NCBI GenBank assembly: GCA_036345935.2
Contig: JADWOT020000004.1
Coordinates: 14,523,467-14,587,466 of the forward strand
Reading direction: 5' to 3'
DNA: 64,000 nt
DNA from: Taenia hydatigena
Taxonomy: Eukaryota; Platyhelminthes; Cestoda; Cyclophyllidea; Taeniidae
In this document: positions 1 through 9,599 of the stretch, in pieces
Numbering within the stretch: the first letter of the stretch is position 1
Layout: each line of letters begins with the position of its first letter
Notes under the pieces: model-generated
Seen by the model: only the letters and a program-made list of their open reading frames with translations
Database searches by the model: none
What the model was told of the DNA's origin: nothing
Translations under genes and position numbers: made by a program

Positions 1-1070
1 GTACGAATCTTACCAAGAGTAGTAATTATAATCAACACTAAGTTGGTGCATTTGATTGACATTTCTCTCTGAATACTGATTGTTGGGCAGTTTGGCCTGC
101 GTTTTACTCCGAGATGTAGATGACTATACGATTTGCCAATTTTATGCCATAGAATATTCCTTTCGCGTGTGCTGAGGACATGGATTCCTTAAGTTACAAT
201 GGCTCAACAGTGTGGGGATGAATGTTAGCCTTGTGATTTTGCAGAAAAGGAGTTGGCGATAGGCAAGTTAGGGTAAGCGATTCAGAGTGCTCCTAATGTC
301 CATTTTGCTACTGTCTTTGCCAATAAGAACGAAATATGCAATGCTCTGTCTGAGTGGTACGCAGTGTGGAGGTAAAATACGAGTGATGGGCCAACCTGTG
401 CCCTGAGTTCAGCAGTGTGCTCACGTAACAGGATTCGCATGTAGATGCCGATTCCTCCATGGTGCTTAACTTGCTAATGCTATTCTTACTAATTTTTGGT
501 TATCGACTCCGGTTCTGAGTTTATGACCACTTCTTTGCACATCCTTGTGAACTACTTCCACCTACCAATTGCTCATTTCAGTTAGCATTTCCATATTATT
601 CTAGCCATTCTTCACTTTACTGCAAGCCCCACTTTTCGTAAAGACGAGAGGTGTAATGCAGCAAAGGCAGTGGATGACAGTTCGTCGGTGAACAGAACTA
701 ACTATATAGCCTTCAGACTCTTGCTCTAGCACCATCATTACGACGGTCATGCCGAGATCTCTGATGATCCCCCCGACATCACTGCTGCTTCTCTCCGTTG
801 AAGCATTAGGCTCACAGCTCACTCAGACGACGTCTTCTGTATGGGCACGCGCAACGACCAGGTCTTTGATTAAATCCTTGTCTCCGTAAGTCAATTTTAC
901 CGTATTCCTCATTCTAGAGCTAACGCGCATCTCGCGAACTCACTGTTTTGGTGTACTATTGCTGTTTTATGTGGTGTGGTTTTATGAGGTCATTAATGAG
1001 TGATGGATGAGCCCAATTTACCTACTAATTTTGATGCAGGACTTGTGACTGTGGCAACCGTCAAATGACA
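1..1070 (+). repeat. R1 dispersed repeat, copy in segment 1
   Basis: About 1.07 kb with an end-to-end but diverged relative at 20697-21728 and a close one at 28585-29655. Shared blocks include tactccgagatg near 107, tggagg near 367, the run around gacgaga near 642 and the stretch ending near cgtcaaatgac at 1060. I see no long reading frame, terminal inverted repeats or poly-A tail, so it is either non-autonomous or a degraded piece of a larger element. The first ~280 bases differ from copy 2 far more than the rest does. Confidence 0.8.
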
Positions 1071-1985
1071 AAGGAAATCTCAGCACTTTTCTTTTGTCAA
1101 TCTTCGCTGGATAGGTGGCCGAGGGTGATCCAGTGTGCTCGTTGATAACATTTGTTGGGAGAATGATGCGTGATCCCTCCACATGCCTAGACTCACGCCA
1201 TGCAGCATTTCCAGAGGCGGAAGAAGAGGTGGAAAAGGAGATTACACATTACAGACATGGATGACTACCTGAATCCTTGTATGGGTCATCCGACTAGTCT
1301 CTGCTGTACTTGTGCAATGGATGGTGAGCCCACTTACCCCACTTAGGCACTTGATGGGTGGTGATAAGATGCCCCTAGGAGCTCACGACCATTTACACTC
1401 ATTAATTTGCCTTCGTTTATTCGTGGTCAGATGTGAACCAGGGATATACCTACACTAATTGTCTGGTTTGCTATCAGCTTCTTAGAAGTTGATAGGTCAA
1501 ATTGTCCTTGACTTGATTGCCATTACTTTACCTGCAAATTTTTGAGAACAATTTTGTCACCCTCAGTCAAGTTCTCACTTCACCTACTGACCATTATATG
1601 CCAGAGGCAGCCGTCAAACTGTGAAGAGGTTTATGGTGGTCTTTCTGTAGCCAGTCCCTATGGAATCAGTTACTGATAATAAATTTTCTTTCACAAGTGA
1701 CTCGGGGATTTAATAATGTGCAAACCTTTGAAGTGTTACCAGACACCGTCATACACTCCACAAATAACTAAAAGGAGCCTGCAACATCTTACCCCGCGGT
1801 CACGAGTGCCCCGATTGGCTCACTTCTGTGAGCCTTTTTGTTTTGTCGTACGGACCCATCCACAGGCTACTTTCAATAACAATAGCGTAGAAGGCACCAC
1901 TCCAAGCTTACTAAGTCAACAAAATGACAACATGCTAGAGCTGAACAAATTTTCGATAGGAGTAGAAAAAAAATTGCCATCTTAC
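1071..1985. other. no supported gene
   Basis: Non-coding as far as I can see. Short open frames on both strands overlap each other and none has splice or family support. There is a purine-rich patch near 1215-1245. Mirrored at 29656-30570 with about three differences per kb. Confidence 0.5.
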
Positions 1986-2092
1986 CCGAGATTTCCTCTG
2001 CTTCTTTCATCCACTCTTCATCCTCTCCTTCAAAGTCACTCTCGTCAATGTTGATGAAATCAGTGAATAGCCCGGCAAAGTGCAGGGACATT
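1986..2092 (-). CDS. candidate acidic exon, unidentified
   Basis: On the minus strand an open segment of about 35 codons encodes a strongly acidic peptide with the core DFEGEDEEWMKEAEE, preceded by FTDFINIDES. It is bounded by an acceptor-like attggcag (exon from 2092) and a strong donor, gtaaga, just after ATC TCG G (exon to 1986, phase 1). I saw no difference between the two copies inside it. It lies downstream of the CDK pseudogene on the same strand but resembles no part of a kinase, so it probably belongs to another gene whose remaining exons I cannot find. Composition and splice signals are the only support. Confidence 0.4.
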
Positions 2093-2224
2093 CTGCCAAT
2101 CTCAGGTCAGCATACCCTTTACCAACTGCAGTTCGCGACTTTCTGCCAAGATTTCAAAGTGGGGATGCAAAAGAGCCTGCTGCGCATTTATGCGCAACGG
2201 TGAGCTGTAAAGAAGAAGCGCCTA

Positions 2225-2255
2225 GACTTAAATGATGTGGTGGTGGTGGTGGCTT
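2225..2255. repeat. GGT/GTG microsatellite
   Basis: A short run of five GGT units, following gatgt near 2234, inside sequence downstream of the CDK pseudogene. The run has the same length in copy 2 near 30825, so it gives no length polymorphism between the copies. Confidence 0.6.
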
Positions 2256-2429
2256 CGTGTCAGCAAACAATTCGCCTTCTTAGGAACGATAAAATAATGC
2301 TAATGAAATAGCGAACCTTGGTCTAGTGATGAGTTGTACAGATTCCTGAAAACAGTGAAGGACTTAGGAGGGCAATGGTGACATCAGTAAATAAAGAGCA
2401 GAGGGGTGATACGCAATGACTACTCAAAA

Positions 2430-3330
2430 GTAACAAATCAAGGCCACTTGTATCAAGCGCACGCATGATCCTTTCTTGGGAGCAAAGTCTGTTGGCGTGC
2501 CAAGGCTGAAGCAATGCAGGGTGATAATAAAGCAAACTTACAACACTGCCGGTAACCCCTTTATTCAGGAGATGTAGAGCAGTTGAATAATCTCTCAGTC
2601 ACCGCAAAACAGCACACTTCTCATGATTATTTTTGCATAGAACATATATAGACGCTACAACAATAGACGCCTTCGCTCAGCAGAGTCTCTGGAGCGAGAT
2701 AAAATAAAGTGATTACCTATATAAATCTCAGATTAGTCAAACACCTTTTGAGAGTCATGAGCGGAACAGAAATTACTTCGCGAGTCAATGCGCGAAGTAA
2801 GCAACCGAAAGACCTAGCGAGGCCAAAGTCTGTCATCTTGACAATACTCCTATTAACATCGACCAACATGTTTTGGGGTCTCAAAGCGCGGTGGATAATG
2901 CGCCTTATGTGGCAACTCAAAGAGACTGCAGCATGTGTTACATGAACAACCAGATACAAAATTAGCCAAATTAAAAATCCACTTTAGCAGTGCCTGGAGA
3001 CAACCCACTGTTCTTATGCTTACGATCCAAACACCGCATGAGATCCATATTCAAGTATTCAAACAGTATGTATGGTCGACTGCCATTTGGAGTGACATTT
3101 TCTGCACTGGGCAACGTCGTTAATCCCTAGGATTTGCTTCACGATGTTGAGGTGCTACGGTTCTTTCTGGAGCGCAATTTCTCTGAGAGCAGTTGAAGGG
3201 ACAACTTGGTCGGTGTGATCAAGCCCTACTCGCTTTAAGGCCCTTAGCTGTTCTGAATTAAGGTCAAAACACTTGTAACAACACCGTACGTGCCTAGGAC
3301 GATAGACTAAGTGTCTCTGTCGCATCTTCT
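2430..3330 (-). pseudogene. cyclin-dependent kinase pseudogene
   Basis: Read on the minus strand, the order of CDK landmarks is preserved: GTYGVV of the glycine loop (3277-3294), ALKRV with the ATP lysine, PSTALRE of the C-helix (3181-3201), FEYLNMDL, CHIRRIIHR, DFGLARSFG (near 2822), FYLAPE, VLFCGD and LGTPTD. A 60-nt GT-AG intron (2717-2776) splits the EVVTLWYR equivalent, and a probable 36-nt intron (2506-2541) precedes LGTPTD. Damage is extensive: a frameshift between GTYGVV and YKCFDL, an in-frame TAG at 3155-3157 after the LLKEL equivalent, a further shift before FEYLNMDL, a stop inside the VLFCGD region, and HRD changed to HRA at 2885-2893, removing the catalytic Asp. It is closest to the PSTAIRE-type (CDK1/2/5) group. 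Retained introns mean it is a duplicated, not retro-copied, relic. Confidence 0.85.
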
Positions 3331-3339
3331 CCCATTTTT

Positions 3340-4397
3340 GATCGAATAAGCCTCGAAACATTACAACCCGACATTACCGCAAAATGCTCAGAGCAAAATT
3401 CGAGTCAACGTTAATTGTAACTAGTTACTTACTCGTCGGTGTCTCATTCTAAAAATAACCAACTCGAAAAACTGTTCAGCTTTGCTTATTTGCAAGACAA
3501 ATGACAGATTTGGATGAGTGAACCAGTTTAAACTGGTGAGTTTCTATTTGAAGCAAGTAATTTTTCACAACTGAGAAATGCTTTCATCGCCAATTCGCAA
3601 TGATTTGAGCACTCTTCTGTTTGACTTGACCTCAGTTTCTTAACCAATGCTATTGTCGCAGTACAAAACATCATTCTTGCTCCTTCATTTAGCTATTTAT
3701 AACCAAGTCTATGGTGCGAGGAAATGGCTCATCAAAGTAAGACTCAATCATAAGTAAATATAATTTGCCATCAAATTATCCTGGGTTTAAAAAACAAGTT
3801 AAATATTAGGTGCTACTGAATGAAGTAAGAGGGAATTTGTTAAAGAAGGTTGATATTTTAAAAATTCTAAGCAAGAGCACATTATTTTGCAATTCTTAAA
3901 GAAAATTGCAGACCTTGTCAAGTCAAAATATTATATTTTAAAACCAAAATCCGCTTTGATCATCCATTTCACCGAAGCAACAATGCAACTTTACATTGTG
4001 GTGATTTCATGGGTAATAAAAACAATGTAAACATCAATCTGAAGTGCAGCCACTGGTGATCCGGCTTTAAAACTCCTTCCTAGCTATGACTTCTATCTTC
4101 CTGCATATAAATTGATGAAATGATCATGTTTCGTGCAATATATCTCCTGGACGAGTGGCGGGAATGGTGCTGATACCGAGTACATGAGAACAGATTAGCC
4201 CTCAGACATTCTTGTTCTTAACCTCCTATTGTTGTCAAATCGCCCAAATACTGTACCTGTCCCAACGAAGATGGTGCTACAACTTATTCGTGCAAACAAT
4301 TTTGCTTTTCTAACTTTGCTATTCATTATACGGTTAAGCAAATCAAAGCGTTATTTAAGACTAATAATGCTTGAAATGGGAGGTCGGAAACCCTCCC
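3340..4397. other. AT-rich stretch without genes
   Basis: Clearly more AT-rich than its surroundings, especially 3740-4020, with many runs of A or T. It contains a perfect 16-base palindrome at 3522-3537 and no coding support on either strand. Mirrored at 31925-32982. Confidence 0.5.
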
Positions 4398-5181
4398 TTA
4401 ACTAATCATGACCAAAGTTGCCCTGAACTTTGCTCTAGGAGCTTCGAAGTGGTGCCGATTATGTTCATTCGGATATTTCCTGACTAGGACAGGTGTAAGA
4501 GGGCCAAGCAAAACCAACTTTTCTACTGTTCTAGGCACACATTCGGTCGCTTTGAGCTGTCGCAATCGAATGTTTTGATAAATTTGGATGGTGATGGGAA
4601 TCATGCTTAAAGTGTTTCACTGTGGTGGTACTTCAACTTCCAAAGCAGTCCATGATGGGATGGGCGCGAAGCGTCGCTTTTGTAATTACGATATGGATGC
4701 AAACAACACCTTGAATTTCTTGCAACGCCATCAATTCGGGGCAGATATGCTCTTGAATAAGAGCCAATTCACAACTTCTCTTAAACAACTTTCTTCCTCT
4801 TCGGATTGCACTCCAGCCTGCTGAATCTGATGCTAACGAGAGTATAATGGGAGCATCAGAAATAAGTAAGACGAAAGTCTGGTGTGGACATGGAATATTG
4901 TCGCTGCTCAAACTCGACTGCAGGATTTCGACTTCGACTATCCATTGCACAGTCTGTTCAACCTAGTTTTCTTAACTTGGGGCCATAAAAGCCTGATCGA
5001 ACGCATACCTGAATTTGGGGGAATCCCCAACACAGTGGAGTTGCAAGTCCGCCTTGTTCTGAACAAAACGCAACATGTCATGCACTACAGATGAGGGAGT
5101 GAACGCGAGCACAAAAGGCAGATCCTTCAACTGAAACAGTAGTGCCACCCACCCCGATCGCCCGACTCTAGCTGCTCCCAT
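4398..5181 (-). CDS. unidentified multi-exon gene (conserved protein)
   Basis: Three minus-strand coding-like blocks. Block 1 starts at an ATG (5181) as MGAARVGRSGW and runs to a donor, gtatgc, at 5008. Block 2 (about 4962-4710) contains WIVEVEILQSS and a segment ALIQEHICPEL, ending at donor gtgttg. Block 3 (4604-4398) contains RLRQLKATECVPRTVEKL. The support is comparative: of four copy-to-copy substitutions inside blocks 2 and 3, three are silent in this frame (TCG/TCC, GCG/GCA, CTC/CTT), and the fourth (Ile/Ser) is the last codon before the stop. The same changes would alter the protein on the opposite strand. I do not recognise the family; ALIQEHICPEL faintly resembles the Sld5 subunit of GINS, but the rest does not. 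Phases between blocks 1 and 2 do not fit cleanly, so the exon model is incomplete or the gene is damaged. Confidence 0.45.
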
Positions 5182-5560
5182 TGTTGACCAATGCCATAGG
5201 GGGCTTTGGAAGGATCACTTAATTCTCCTTCCTACAATTTCCCAGTCATAACACCTTAGCTCATTCATTCTCATGACCTTGAGTTGGTCTGACATTCGAT
5301 ATTGGCATTCGTGAAGTGTGGAAAGTGTTAAGTGCATGGGTTTGGTCGAAATCACTAATAATAGGCAAGAGGTCACAATTAACTCAAGCAACAAGGAAGA
5401 GGACAATTGCATTTCAGACATACAAGGAGTCGATCGTTCCTATTCCATTCTACAAGGTATCAATGAGCAGCACGAGCCATCATTGTGCCAAACCCTGCCT
5501 ACTGCTCGAAACTGCAGGGTTCCTCCACGTCAACAAATTGATCTCTTTGTCAACGGGCAC

Positions 5561-5720
5561 CTAGGTGGCAGCAGCAGAGGGAGGATCATCGTCAGTAGTG
5601 CCCTTGTCAACGGAAGCAACAAGAACCGGCAATTCTTCAGTGACAGCGTACACGTTTTACTCACCAACAGTGTCAATGAATCCGTGGTTGGAAGCCGTAA
5701 TCAAAATGGATAATTTGACA
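5561..5720 (-). CDS. candidate 3' end of an unidentified gene
   Basis: On the minus strand an open stretch ending TASNHGFIDTV meets a perfect donor, gtgagt, at 5664-5659. After only 30 nt an acceptor, gaag, precedes a 24-codon terminal exon (5634-5561) that reads ELPVLVASVDKGTTDDDPPS and ends in TAG. Phases match (1/1). No substitution separates the two copies here. The upstream boundary of the first exon is not clear, so the gene cannot be extended. Competing plus-strand frames cover the same bases and I cannot exclude them. No family recognised. Confidence 0.3.
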
Positions 5721-8700
5721 ATATTGCCGCACGGTGAGGGACCCGATCAAAGATGCGGTATGTACAACTCCATGCATGAGACATTGTCCTTACAAGTACA
5801 ATCTCGTAGCAAAAGAAGGAGGCGGAGATCTTGATGATCTCAGATTGACAGTCATGCTGAGTATCCTGCAAAGAGAAGTGTCTGTTCTTGACACTGCTCT
5901 ATGGGAGGCGAAAAGAGGAAGCCAACTGAGTAAATGGAAACAATTTACAAAGAGGCACCTAAGGGCAGCCCAAATGTCGAATATGATGACAGCGACCAAT
6001 CAATGTTTCAAAATTAGTATCATAAGTACCATGGACAATGAGCGGTGAATGTGGACAACATAAGACGATAGAAGCCTAAAAAAGTGGAATCTGCATAAAA
6101 TGTCGAAGAAGAAGCAGAAGGAAAATGGCTGACTTTGGCTTTGGAGGGCGCCAGTGTAGGGAAGCGAAATGCCAGAGTAGTTCTGGCCTCATTGAAGTGC
6201 AGCACATAAGATGTAATGCCTTAGAAGAGTGTAAGCAGTTGGGGTCCCATTCACCCCAGCCTGACTTCTCCTCGCTTACTAATGCCTCTACAATAAACAA
6301 ACGGTGCTGCACAAGTAATCGTGGTTCAGTGCGTCAACTGCTAATTTCTTTCTTACAACATGATGTGCAGAGGCATAAAGATGCTGAAAGCGTGAATAAG
6401 ATAAAGAAGTTTGCGACGTGCCCATAAATGTAACAAAAATGACAAATTTTGGGTGCAAATGATTGCTTTATTTCCTTCTGCTTTTGTAAACTCTTGCCCC
6501 TACTAGAGGGGAGTGTGGGTTTGATCCGACCTCTCCAGGCTGAATGGAGAGTGTAAGAGTATGTGAGAAAAATGCTGCCACGATTGGATGTCTGAGCATA
6601 GAGTGATAGTTAAATTAGCATATTTAAAGTAATTTTCCATCAGCCCATTCTCCTGTTCACGCAACTGATGTAAGCTGATGTAAGTTGGGATTGTGCACGC
6701 AGCAGCCAAAGAATTTGCTGTGGCTAAACAAGTATCTATTTTCACGCCCAAATAATAGGCTACTATTTGATCCGCGCCAGTATAGGAGAAATTGGAGCAA
6801 AATTTAGGGAAAAGGTCAAGTTAGACATGCGTGACTCATCCATAATTTTGATAATCTCTACCTGTTTGATGTAGGTTGTTCCGTTAAATATGAAGAGGGG
6901 GATTAGTAAAAGACATAGATAAGAAATCACATTACTAAGCTCTACGAATTGCCAAGAAGGCTATAAGGTGGTTGCATTGTGTCTATTTAGGCCGCAACTT
7001 CTAATGTCAATGACATAGTCAATCTATTGACACTGATTGCGATCGCTCCAGTCACTGCTGATAAAGGTAAGGCCATCTTAATTCCTGTAAGATAGATACC
7101 AGTGCAGCTCTCCTAAGTTATTGTCATTTTCGGCACAATTTTAATACAATTCCGAACTTAATTGCGATCTGAGGAAAAGGCCGACGTGGTATTACTAATT
7201 GTTTGACGATGAATTTAAACCTTTGTACCCGTCCGCAATCAAGGGCCTTTATCAACCCGACCACACGTAGAATTCACTAATATGCCAGATTAGATACGAA
7301 TATTCGCATACACGGATCAGTGTTACTTCCATTATTCAATATTTTAGCAATTGGCGTATCTATTGATGATAAAAACGCACAAAATTGCATCGACCTTACA
7401 ACCGAACAATAAATATACAACGGCTACACAACGGATACATAAGTCAAGCGATTGGCGTTGACAAGTCTGCAACGATGTGCACGTCGTATGTACAAGACCG
7501 AATCTAAGTCCCTGTCAAATGTTCATATCACCTATTCGATCGGTTTTGGAGGACTTCTGCGTGGCTGGCAGTGGACTGGTGGTGTATATCAGAAAAATTT
7601 CAGGTGTAACAAATGTAGTCACATGCAAACAGCTAAGAGAAAATTGCAAGTGCAAATAGTCAAGAAAGCATAGACTTTCACAAAAACGAAACATAAAAGT
7701 TACTGAAGACCTGTAAACATAAAAGACCATTCGGTGCGATTCCAACGGTATTTGAAATGTGTATGCTACCATCCACATGCATCGGAAGTACGCGTACAAT
7801 TTCCGAAATAAGGTAATTTGATTTGGGTAGAGTTTCTGCTCATGTGCTAAGCATGCTGCTTAAAAGACGAGTGCTATGAAACAAAGCATTGCGTCGTGTC
7901 CTGCATCGCATGCATTCTCGCATCAAAATTGCATTATTTTCTCGGGACTGTGGTTTTGCGTTTTACGGCTTATTATGCATAACTAATCCCCAGAACCTTT
8001 TTAATACATTATTCAACTGTATAATGAATGTTTAACTTGGTCAATTCAAGTAGCTGTCAGCCTCTTCAAGTGCGATTAGCATTGACATGCGACTGATTTA
8101 AGTGTAAGCACGTAAGCGTGTGATGTGTGCTGGACTGGTCATTTCTTTGTATTGAGTTACCCTCATGCTCCGTGATAAAGCAGCCCTTGGGGACCTCGAT
8201 TCCAGTGCTTAATGCCTCCTTTTGGGTCCCCTACCATAGCCTTCTACTAACTGTAATCATGTATAATTCTGCCATGCAACCCCTGCAAAGCATTAGCTTA
8301 GTGGTGAAATTATTTCCCACTAAATTTTGTGGAGACAATGCACACTTGGGCAACCATGCAAAATAGGGGAAAATGAGTGACCATGCCTAAGCAAGTGCAT
8401 AGTAGCTGCTTGTGCACGCACTGGTGTGATGGCTAAATTGAATCTTCAGCACTATTTAACCACTGGTTCGCTGATTCCAGAAGTGAGGTACTAAGTTTAT
8501 AGGGCGATGCCAGCACTCAAATTCGGGCGATAAAGCTATGAGCACTTTATCAAAGCAGCTTGTTTTTAATTTCTGGAAGGTAAAAGCAAAACGCTATAAT
8601 TTCGCGTTAATTAGCTCATTCTGAGCCACCTAGCAGGTTCTAGCTAAATGGTACCAATTAATGGTTTTAGACCGCTACATCAGAACTTTCACTGAAACCG

Positions 8701-9540
8701 ATAAATTCATACAAAATATAGTTATTAAGCAAAATTTACTTGTAAAAATAAATGCCAATGCATGGAAAATTTTTATTAAGCCGTCCCATGAAAAGTCGGT
8801 ACTTGCCAAGCAATAAATGCGCGGAAGTATATCATGAATTTCTTTTTCACAAAATGGGTGATTTTTAACTTATTTATGACTGTTGGAGTTCATTTTATTT
8901 TCATTCCTAATTGATTTGCCCAATTATATCAGTATTATTCTAAGCGTTGTTTTAACAAACTTCATTAGGTGTAGCAGAAATTAAGGCAATTCCTTATTTG
9001 CTCGTTGGAAAACTAAGAGTCGTAGCCGTAAGAGTCGAATAAGTGAGACACCTAAGGTAATTCTTCGTATCATGCACTATGATTCCCGATTGTCAGCCAT
9101 AATGGAGGGACATAGGAGCAATGCGTCCTTAGGCCAAATTCTAGCTCAAGTTAATGCTGCTCCCTCAGATAACAGACACGACGTCACCATAGACCATAAT
9201 ACTACTGTCACGAATCGATGTTCATACTTGTGAATAGGGTAGGATTCAATTACAATGGCTCAAGGCATATTCGTGAACGCTTTGTTAAGTCTTTTGCCAC
9301 ATGCCGAATTACCATGCGCTATCATATCTCCCCGAAACCCGCTTCTTGCTCAATATCTTCCCTCACTTTGGTTTACCCTACCAGTTTGTGCTCGGTTTAT
9401 AACATCACAATCCTCTCCTTAGTGTTCAGTGTGCGTCGATGGGTCAAAGCACAGGGAGCAGATAAAAGGTAAGTGGTGTCTACGCGGATGAGAGCTTAAG
9501 TCATGGGGAGTTCTAGGCCTGTGTACTGAGGTAACAGAGA
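5721..9540. other. no supported gene
   Basis: Many short frames on both strands and none with convincing splice sites or family signal. A 105-codon plus-strand frame ending at 6048 looks protein-like and has a possible 39-nt intron at 5759-5797, but its one copy-to-copy change is a replacement (Leu/His). The frame 6125-6427 shows one silent and two replacement changes. The segment 8560-9000 is AT-rich. Mirrored at 34306-38125. Confidence 0.45.
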
Positions 9541-9544
9541 GTTT

Positions 9545-9592
9545 ACAGCGCCGCACGCAAATGTGCTAACATACTAAGTCGAGCTTAATAGT
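9545..9592 (-). repeat. tRNA-like box A fragment (possible SINE remnant)
   Basis: On the minus strand the bases read gacttagtatgttagcacat, close to the D-arm/box A region of a tRNA-type promoter (GGCTTAGTGGTTAGCAC). It shares the 13-mer atgttagcacatt with a second site at 27568-27592 on the same strand. No box B (GGTTCGANTCC) or clover-leaf follows, so this is not a tRNA gene. A decayed tRNA-derived SINE would explain it. Confidence 0.35.
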
Positions 9593-9599
9593 GGGTGGG

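Noticed and set aside
2430..3330. CDK as an active kinase gene
   Set aside because: Stop, frameshifts and HRD to HRA are shared by both copies; introns explain only two of the interruptions.
5318..5834. Two long overlapping plus-strand frames (131 and 89 codons)
   Set aside because: They overlap each other in different phases, one change between copies alters the longer one, and the minus strand offers a spliced alternative at 5561-5720.
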